A DNA stretch of 64,000 nt from Bacteroides sp. (GTDB lineage Bacteria; Bacteroidota; Bacteroidia; Bacteroidales; Bacteroidaceae). Position 1 is the first letter of the stretch. Each line of letters begins with the position of its first letter. Of this stretch, positions 36,554 through 42,409 are shown piece after piece. Location: NCBI GenBank assembly GCA_021202275.1, contig JAJQDI010000016.1:125148-189147 (forward strand), read 5' to 3'. The notes beneath the pieces are model-generated. The model had not been told where the DNA came from. It saw nothing but the letters and a program-made list of their open reading frames with translations, and made no database searches. Position numbers and translations under genes: made by a program.

Positions 36554-36880
36554 TTACTCCAACAGGTGTCCGGCTACGTGGTTGTTGGTGATGTAGCGGA
36601 TAAAGTAAATATCATCTTCCGGATGATAGGTAAAAAAGAAGTACCATGTGGTACGCTTGTTTTTGGGATAGGATACGTACCATAGGTCTTTACCATACCG
36701 GGAAAAATCAGAGGGAGATTTGTGTTTTTGTTTGATGTGGATGGTAGATTCCATTTCTACCGTTAAAGAGTCGACATAATCTTTTGCACTTTGCCTAAAA
36801 CCAAAGTAGTTTTTATAGTAAAGGATTTCGGTCAATTCACTTAGATAGAATTTAGCGTTTGGGGCGTACAGTATTTTCAT
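36554..36880 (-). CDS. RelE/ParE-type toxin
   Basis: A 108-residue protein (start MKILYAPNAKFYLSEL; an upstream ATG at 36901 is also open) with the RelE/ParE layout: N-terminal alpha hairpin (LTEILYYKNYFGFRQSAKDY), then strands DLWYVSYPKNKRTTWYFFFTY and DIYFIRYITNNHVAGHLL. Such toxins cleave ribosome-bound mRNA or poison gyrase; which one cannot be told here. It overlaps the end of the upstream 76-aa gene by about 29 bp, typical of antitoxin-toxin order. Confidence 0.8.
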   Translation of the reverse strand: MKILYAPNAKFYLSELTEILYYKNYFGFRQSAKDYVDSLTVEMESTIHIKQKHKSPSDFSRYGKDLWYVSYPKNKRTTWYFFFTYHPEDDIYFIRYITNNHVAGHLLE

Positions 36881-37082
36881 TTCTATCATATAGCTCGTCA
36901 ATGAATTTGTGCATATATTCCCTTAACTCATCACCAGTCATTGCGCTTTTCAACTCTTCTTCTGTCAGTGGGGGGGAGTAGATCCTTTCTGTTTCAGTAT
37001 TATATTCGTATTCCATTGCCGGTTCGTTTACCATATTTTTCTCAGCATCCTCCTCCTGAGGTAAGTCATATCTCTTTTCCAT
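36852..37082 (-). CDS. Putative antitoxin of the RelE/ParE-type pair
   Basis: A 76-residue acidic protein (EEDAEKNMVNEPAMEYEYNT ... ERIYSPPLTEEELKSA) ending in a helix EYMHKFIDELYDRNENTVRP. No DNA-binding fold is obvious, and the family is not recognised. The antitoxin role is inferred from its position: it is first in the pair, overlaps the toxin, and has a TATCTTTG -7 box (37118-37111) 29 bp upstream. Confidence 0.65.
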   Translation of the reverse strand: MEKRYDLPQEEDAEKNMVNEPAMEYEYNTETERIYSPPLTEEELKSAMTGDELREYMHKFIDELYDRNENTVRPKR

Positions 37083-37110
37083 CCGTTCAACTGTTAGATC
37101 CGTATAGATG

Positions 37111-37118
37111 CAAAGATA
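37111..37118 (-). promoter_or_regulatory. -7 box of the antitoxin-toxin operon
   Basis: TATCTTTG on the minus strand, an exact TAnnTTTG match, 29 bp upstream of the antitoxin start. Confidence 0.55.
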
Positions 37119-37146
37119 GTATTTATCTGATAGAATAAGTTTTTTA

Positions 37147-37203
37147 TAGAGAGTTTTATAACAGGTTGGGGCAACAATTTCCTCTCTTTCCAGTACCCAA
37201 TAG
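37147..37203 (+). repeat. Promoter block of the SymE modules, orphan copy
   Basis: TAGAGAGTTTTAT, CAACAATTTCCTCTCTTTCC and AGTACCCAATAG align with the block before module 1 (34471-34527) and module 2. What follows has only a degenerate hairpin GTGAAT..CCT / AGGATTCAC and no ORF, suggesting a decayed fourth module. Confidence 0.65.
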
Positions 37204-37452
37204 ATCTATAATAAATAATATAAGTAACATGTGAATATCCTATAAACAGGATTCACCTACTTAATGACGAAGAAAGGTATCTTTGTATTTGAACTCCTGG
37301 GTAGTAATAATTATTGTCTTGTAATTTTTTGTCTTACCTCCATTCTTTTGTACACCATACACAGTGAGATTTCCCTTGATTGGATGTGCTGTTTTATCCA
37401 TTTCCCCGTTATAAAGCGTATAGCGCCCTATTTTGTATCTTCTTTTTTATAT

Positions 37453-37501
37453 ATGTATGTTTTTTGTGCCTTACTGGCACTTTGGCACTATTGTGGCACT
37501 A
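37453..37501. repeat. Right inverted flank of the toxin island
   Basis: GTGCCTTACTGGCACTTTGG and neighbours, inverted relative to 34174-34218. The two flanks enclose both SymE-like modules, the HEPN/MNT pair and the RelE/ParE pair (~3.3 kb). The region 37204-37452 between holds no accepted gene. Confidence 0.7.
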
Positions 37502-37647
37502 AGTAGGGGCTTACACCCTGTATAAAGCACGATTCCGAAAGGTCTTAATAGTGATTATTATTAACGTATTAGGATGTAGCAGGCGTTGTCGTCAGGAAAA
37601 CAGAGAATCGGCTCACGGGCAAACACAGAGCTGTACGAACTGAAAGT

Positions 37648-37730
37648 CTGACCGGGACTTCAGGAAAGTCTCACCGACACCCGGATCAGGTCTCACCGGG
37701 ACTTTGCAGAAGTCTGACCGGAACTTTTTT
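37648..37730. repeat. Degenerate tandem GTCTGACCGGGACTT units
   Basis: Four imperfect units: AAAGTCTGACCGGGACTT, AAAGTCTCACCGACACC, AGGTCTCACCGGGACTTT and AAGTCTGACCGGAACTTT. Each is itself partly palindromic (AGTC...GACT). Not coding. Confidence 0.6.
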
Positions 37731-37927
37731 TCTTCGTGCAACAGGGAGTGTGGTTGCCTGATGCAGGTGACCTGGGGTTATCTATAGAAGTATACTCCTG
37801 AAATGAGATTGGATATTTTCTTGTTTTCCGAACTTGTTGCTGTCTTTGCAGTGTCGAATTGCTTTCAAAAGTAAAAACTATTTATTGCTTTTCCATGGTA
37901 TACGGTTATCATCCAATACCCTTTGTT

Positions 37928-37990
37928 TGAGTAGTACATAGACAGACTTGCGGGTGAAAGTCCCGGAGCATCCCAACGGGTACATACTCA
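37928..37990 (+). ncRNA. SymE-module leader RNA motif, copy without ORF
   Basis: Outer stem TGAGTAGTAC (37928-37937) with GTAC-A-TACTCA (37980-37990), and the invariant hairpin CGGGTGAAAGTCCCG (37951-37965). Upstream at about 37850-37858 a related GTCTTTGCAGT promoter piece remains. The symE-like part is replaced by the palindromic repeat at 37988. This is a third stem sequence that keeps the same fold. Confidence 0.55.
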
Positions 37991-38050
37991 CGTAATCATC
38001 TACCTGTAGAGACGCACGCCGTGCGTCTCTACAGGTAGATGATTACGTGA
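37988..38050. repeat. Perfect 63-bp palindrome (minimal MITE-like repeat), copy 6
   Basis: Two 30-bp arms, TCACGTAATCATCTACCTGT plus AGAGACGCAC and its exact reverse complement, around a GCC centre. The middle is the end of the dispersed repeat; here both ends are fused without an interior. The rest, 38051-38255, has no gene. Confidence 0.9.
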
Positions 38051-38255
38051 ATGGTTTGTATTTCCAGGCGTAAATCTCTCAGTCTGGCTTTTCAAACAGA
38101 TATAAAAATCTTCCGATCCATTCTGTGTCAGCCGGATACCCTTTTTTATAAGAATAAGAAGTCATCGTTTTACACTCTTTCTCACCCACAGGCCCACATT
38201 CCGTCGTCCACAGGCTCAGGATTTCTCTATCGTGTAAAAAGCGGTACAGCAGGCT

Positions 38256-40127
38256 TTATCCTCTTTTTTTCCCGTACAACTTATCGATCAGATCGGCTCT
38301 GCCTATGTGGTGCAGTTCCCGGATGATCCTTTGTCTCTCTTCCGGCTTGTACCAGAAGAAGAACTGCCGTTGTGCCAGCTTCTCTTTGGGGGTGCGGGCA
38401 CTGTACACGGGCTTCAGGGTGTACGGATGAAATCCGGTGTACCAGGCTTCGGTAGCTACCGTCATGGGGGTAGGGGTGAAGTCCTGCACCTGCTCCAGGT
38501 GGAAATCCATCTGTCTGGTGAGTACGGCCAGTTCTGCCATATCCTCCTCGGTGCAGCCCGGATGGCTGGATATAAAATAGGGGATCAGTTGCTGGCGCAG
38601 CCCCTCTTCGCGGTTGATGCGGTCGAAGATCCGGCGAAACTCCACGAACTGCCGGAAAGGAGGTTTGCGCATCAGCTCGAGCACCCGGTCGCTGGTGTGT
38701 TCGGGTGCTACTTTGAGGCGGCCGCTGACGTGCCGGGCAATCAGTTCGCGGGTATACTCCGCAGCTGCCTGGTTGGTCTGCGCATCCTGGCTGCGGTGCA
38801 ACAGCAGGTCGTACCGCACCCCGCTGCCGATAAAGCTCTTCTTGATCTCCGGCAGGGCATCTACCGCGCGGTAGATATCCAGGAGCGGGCGATGATCCGT
38901 ATGGAGATTGGGGCAGATCTTCGGATGGATGCACGACGGGCGTTTGCACCTCTGGCAGAGTGTGGTGTCTTTTCCCTGCATCCGGTACATATTGGCCGAG
39001 GGGCCGCCCAGATCGCTCAGGTAGCCTTTGAACTCCGGCATCCGCGTCACCTGCTTCACTTCCCGGAGGATGCTCTCGCGCGAGCGGCTGACGATGAATT
39101 TTCCCTGGTGGGCAGAGATCGTACAGAAGGCACACCCTCCGAAGCATCCGCGGTGGATATTCACCGAAAAACGGATCATCTCGAAGGCCGGTATGCGTTT
39201 GTTCTTGTATTTGGGATGGGGTAGGCGCGTATAGGGCAGGTCGAACGAGTGGTCCAGTTCTTTCTCCGTCAGCGGCGGATAAGGCGGGTTCACCACCAGG
39301 GTATGTTGCGCGTCTACCCGTTGCAGGATGCGGGAGGCCTGGTAGCGGTTGCTCTCCTCCTCGATGCGACGGAAGTTGGCCGCCTGCTTTTTCTTGTCTT
39401 TCAGGCATTCCGGGTGGCTGTACAGTTCGATGTCTTCCTGCGTGGCCTGGATGTCCGCGGCCATCCATACCGTTTGTGGAATGTCGTGTGGCAGGTCGGC
39501 ACAGGTGATATAGGGTGCGGACGTGTCGGGGCCGACAGTCTCTCGGGATCGTTTCTCTTTCAGGCGGTTTACCAGTTCCACGATCGGCTTTTCGCCCATG
39601 CCGTAGATCAGCAGATCGGCTCCGCTGTCGCACAGGATGCCCGGTCGCAGGCGGTCTTCCCAGTAGTCGTAGTGCGTGAGCCGGCGCAGGCTGGCTTCGA
39701 TGCCGCCCAGCACCACCGGCACGTCGGGGTAGAGTTTCTTAAGTATCTGCGCATAGACCACGGAAGGGTATTCGGGGCGCATATCGGGCCGTCCGTCGGG
39801 CGTATAGGCATCTTCGCTGCGCAGCCGTTTGTTGGCGGTATACTTGTTCACCATCGAATCCATACACCCCGCGCTGATGCCGAAGAAAAGGCGCGGACGT
39901 CCCAGCTTTTTGAAATCCCGCAGGTCGTCGCGCCAGTTGGGCTGAGGCACGATGGCCACCCGCAAGCCTTCCGCCTCGAGCAGGCGGCCGATGACGGCGG
40001 CTCCGAAAGAGGGATGATCTACGTAGGCGTCGCCACTGAACAGGATGACATCAAGCTCTTCCCAGCCCCGCAGTTCCATCTCTTTTCGGGTCGTGGGGAG
40101 CCAGTCGGTAAGTTGGTAGGTATTCAT
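38256..40127 (-). CDS. YgiQ family radical SAM protein
   Basis: A 623-residue radical SAM enzyme of the YgiQ (UPF0313) family: N-terminal cobalamin-binding-like half (LFSGDAYVDHPSFGAAVIGR, SVVYAQILKKLYPDVPVVLG) and the 4Fe-4S cysteines in HRGCFGGCAFCTISAHQG (CxxxCxxC), followed by LGGPSANMY and a Cys cluster CQRCKRPSCIHPKICPN. The reaction is unknown. I start it at the ATG at 40127 (MNTYQLTDWLPTTRKEM). The longer frame to 40175 runs into a tandem repeat. Confidence 0.93.
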   Translation of the reverse strand: MNTYQLTDWLPTTRKEMELRGWEELDVILFSGDAYVDHPSFGAAVIGRLLEAEGLRVAIVPQPNWRDDLRDFKKLGRPRLFFGISAGCMDSMVNKYTANKRLRSEDAYTPDGRPDMRPEYPSVVYAQILKKLYPDVPVVLGGIEASLRRLTHYDYWEDRLRPGILCDSGADLLIYGMGEKPIVELVNRLKEKRSRETVGPDTSAPYITCADLPHDIPQTVWMAADIQATQEDIELYSHPECLKDKKKQAANFRRIEEESNRYQASRILQRVDAQHTLVVNPPYPPLTEKELDHSFDLPYTRLPHPKYKNKRIPAFEMIRFSVNIHRGCFGGCAFCTISAHQGKFIVSRSRESILREVKQVTRMPEFKGYLSDLGGPSANMYRMQGKDTTLCQRCKRPSCIHPKICPNLHTDHRPLLDIYRAVDALPEIKKSFIGSGVRYDLLLHRSQDAQTNQAAAEYTRELIARHVSGRLKVAPEHTSDRVLELMRKPPFRQFVEFRRIFDRINREEGLRQQLIPYFISSHPGCTEEDMAELAVLTRQMDFHLEQVQDFTPTPMTVATEAWYTGFHPYTLKPVYSARTPKEKLAQRQFFFWYKPEERQRIIRELHHIGRADLIDKLYGKKRG

Positions 40128-40132
40128 GTGGC

Positions 40133-40268
40133 AAAGATAGTGAAAGTCGAGCGACATCGTTATGAACTTGTTCATAAAAGATATCCGAGACGTATCCTAT
40201 CTTCTGTAAAGATAGTGAAAGTCGAGCGACATCGTTATGAATTTGTTCATAAAAGATATCCGGGATGC
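40133..40268. repeat. 75-bp tandem duplication upstream of ygiQ
   Basis: AAAGATAGTGAAAGTCGAGC and about 40 following bases occur at 40133-40193 and again at 40208-40268 with three differences. They lie directly upstream of the YgiQ start, so they duplicate its leader/promoter. Confidence 0.8.
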
Positions 40269-40290
40269 CTCCTGACTGCTATAAAAATAG

Positions 40291-40776
40291 CTATACATTG
40301 CCGAAGATCGTCTGCATATAGATGTAGATAAACCATCCGCAGAGCATGAACTTACATACGGTGCCTATAATGAAGCCTGCAAAGACACCCAGACCGGTGC
40401 GCACGCTATGCTTCAGACCATTGCCTCCTAAGAGTTCGCCCGCGATGGCTCCCACAAGCGGGCCCAATAGCAAGCCCCAGGGAGGAAATACGAACAGACC
40501 CGCTATCGTACCTGCGATACTGCCTCTGACTGCCCAGGAGCTGCCGCCCAGGCGGCGCGCACCCCATATAGGAATAAAATAGTCTACGATCTGTACCAGC
40601 ACCACAAGTGCCAGCCAGCCGGTCAGCTGTCACACGGTGAAGGGAGGGGGAGTGGTGAAGTATAGAAACACCATCCCGATGTAGGCAAGGGGTGGGCCGG
40701 GAAGTACAGGCAGGAGGCAGCCCACCAGGCCCAGCAGCAGACATATTCCGCAGAGAGTGATCAGAAGGATATCCAT
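40291..40776 (-). pseudogene. DUF456 family membrane protein with an in-frame stop
   Basis: From the ATG at 40776 the frame reads MDILLITLCGICLLLGLVGC, then VLPGPPLAYIGMVFLYF ... PPPFTV, then TGA at 40632-40630 (codon 49). It continues without shift into QLTGWLALVVLVQIVDYFIP and WGARRLGGSSWAVRGSIAG with further helices to 40291. The whole reading frame is a typical ~160-residue DUF456 protein. Either a nonsense mutation has broken it, or the downstream ATG at 40605 gives a shortened product. Confidence 0.8.
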
Positions 40777-40957
40777 ATGGAGGAGTAAGTTTTAAGTTGT
40801 AAGTTCTGAGTTTTAAGTTTTACGTTGTAGATAAAGTGTGAGTGGACACGTCTGATCGTTTTTCTTTTGTTCTTCTGTTCTTTTGTCTATTTATTTATCA
40901 GACAGAAGAACAAAAGGGAAATGTACGTTGTGGATACGTATTCTATCCTGCCTGATT

Positions 40958-40997
40958 GGACGTGTATCGCGGAGACGCACGCCGTGCGTCTCTACAG
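40958..40997. repeat. Half unit of the MITE-like repeat, copy 7
   Basis: GGACGTGTATCGCGGAGACG followed by the right end GCACGCCGTGCGTCTCTACA. Only the right half is present; it is followed by related flanking modules up to the gene end at 41058. Confidence 0.75.
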
Positions 40998-41057
40998 GTG
41001 TATGTTATCGATTGTTGGTCTATTTGTCTTTTCAAATTGTACATCCGTACATCTCTT

Positions 41058-41402
41058 TTATCGGATTCGTTTGATGATGGTGATAAACTCTTCGTCCGTC
41101 ATACCAAAATCCTGTTCGCGGTAGTTGACAAAGTCTTCCAGATAGTCGCTGGCAATGGCTTCCAGGATCTCTTTGCCGTTCAGTCCCTCTTCATCGAGCA
41201 TAAACCGGATCATGCCCTGATAGGCCCGTATGGTATTCAACCGCTGCTCTGCTCCCGGTATGGGCTGGGTACGGCATTGATGTTCGTTGCGGGCGATCAG
41301 GTAGACCGTCGCATAGAATGTGTCTGTATCTCCATAGATCGTTGCGATCTTGCGGAGCGTGTCTTTGGGTAGTTTGTTTAGTCGTTGTCTGATATCGCTC
41401 AT
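41058..41402 (-). CDS. Hypothetical helical protein, third gene of a coupled operon
   Basis: A 114-residue protein of unknown family (SDIRQRLNKLPKDTLRKIAT ... RFMLDEEGLNGKEILEAIAS), mostly helical and acidic, soluble. Its ATG overlaps the stop of the TusA-like gene by 4 bp, which in turn overlaps the gene before it. The three are therefore translated as a coupled unit and probably act together. Confidence 0.75.
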   Translation of the reverse strand: MSDIRQRLNKLPKDTLRKIATIYGDTDTFYATVYLIARNEHQCRTQPIPGAEQRLNTIRAYQGMIRFMLDEEGLNGKEILEAIASDYLEDFVNYREQDFGMTDEEFITIIKRIR

Positions 41403-41614
41403 GGCATGGTAAATTGTAAGATCATTTCTGCTTCGTCGTAGATCTCCCGGAAGCCGATCTGCTGTTCGGACAGATAGGACTTCAGGTGGTCAAACGCTTG
41501 CGGATCGTCTGTCAGTATCTGTAGTTCTTCTCCGCGCGGTAGCTCGTACATGGCCCGTACAGCCGGGATCAGCGGGCTGTACGGCTTGGTGTCGCGGGTA
41601 TCTATGGTAGTCAT
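41399..41614 (-). CDS. TusA/SirA-like protein lacking the catalytic cysteine
   Basis: A 71-residue protein with the TusA-like fold pattern: TTIDTRDTKPYSPLIPAVRA then LPRGEELQILTDDPQAFDHL and KSYLSEQQIGFREIYD. In sulfur carriers of the TusA family the N-terminal motif is CPxP; here the corresponding spot reads YSP, so no persulfide can form there. It may be a regulatory or structural relative. It lies between two unknown genes with 4-bp ATGA overlaps on both sides. Confidence 0.7.
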   Translation of the reverse strand: MTTIDTRDTKPYSPLIPAVRAMYELPRGEELQILTDDPQAFDHLKSYLSEQQIGFREIYDEAEMILQFTMP

Positions 41615-41943
41615 GGCTCTTCGTTTTCGCTTTCCGGTTCGACGTGTTCCGGATGGCGGAGCCACGAGATGTACAGACGGATCAGGTTTTCCAACCCCAG
41701 TGCTTTCATGTGGTTGTGATAGATCACATCGATGCACAGGTCGAGCAACTCCCGGCTGTCTTCTTCCTGGGCAGCGATGAGAGAGCGTATGTTCCATCTC
41801 AGCTTTTCCAGTACCGGCTCGTCTACGATGCCCGTACTGTCTACCAGATGGCGAAAAAGCCCGTATTTCTCAATGGTTTCGAGATTCTCTTCGGATACTT
41901 CTATGGTACGTGTACCACTCTGATTGGCCTGGATTGTGTACAT
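41611..41943 (-). CDS. Hypothetical protein, first gene of the coupled operon
   Basis: A 110-residue protein (ATG at 41943, MYTIQANQSGTRTIEVSEEN) with a long helical middle (EKLRWNIRSLIAAQEEDSRE, LLDLCIDVIYHNHMKALGLE) and an acidic C-terminus. I recognise no family. The longer open frame to 42078 lacks support. Its stop overlaps the next ATG (ATGA), the first of two such couplings. Confidence 0.75.
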   Translation of the reverse strand: MYTIQANQSGTRTIEVSEENLETIEKYGLFRHLVDSTGIVDEPVLEKLRWNIRSLIAAQEEDSRELLDLCIDVIYHNHMKALGLENLIRLYISWLRHPEHVEPESENEEP

Positions 41944-42105
41944 AATGGTTTGGATATAGGTTTTAAATGATTTATGATTCACTGATTCATTCCTTCGTTG
42001 TGACTCTTGTCTGATCCATATGACTCTTGTCTGACCCGTAACTTCAGGGAACATTCCCATATACCCTTGAAAAGACAACTGCCTTTACAAACGGTAACAT
42101 CCTCC

Positions 42106-42202
42106 TGTAGAGACGCACGGCGTGCGTCTCCGCGGTTTACGTCCAATAAAGGGGCGTGTGTCTCCGCGATACAGGTCCAATAAGAGGCGTGCGTCTCTAC
42201 AG
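42106..42202. repeat. MITE-like dispersed repeat, short copy 8
   Basis: TGTAGAGACGCACGGCGTGC at the left, GCGTGCGTCTCTACAG at the right, ~97 bp. Just upstream (about 42000-42040) ATGACTCTTGTCTGA occurs twice. The remainder to 42409 is empty. Confidence 0.7.
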
Positions 42203-42409
42203 GTCGATGATACACATAATCTGGTATATAAGGTATAGATAGTCATCCTATATTTCCAGATTCTAAATCACGATCTGTAAATTGTAAGTCTTTTCTTTTC
42301 AGATAAAGCTGACTGAGAAACAATCAAAATCTGATCAGGCTTTCACAAAGATAGTTTTTTCGGGAAGTAAACCTAAAGGTATGGCTGTGAATTTTGTCCT
42401 TTTTGACAT

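Noticed and set aside
37264..37506. 80-codon hydrophobic frame
   Set aside because: Runs into the right inverted flank, AT-rich with chance hydrophobic residues; no family, no neighbour support.
34584..37990. Group II intron fragments
   Set aside because: GGGTGAAAGTCCC-like strings occur in such introns, but no domain V (GAGC...GUUC bulged hairpin), boundary sequence or reverse transcriptase is present.
9129..42202. CRISPR array from the repeated GAGACGCAC units
   Set aside because: Units are inverted, not directly spaced by uniform spacers, and no cas genes occur.
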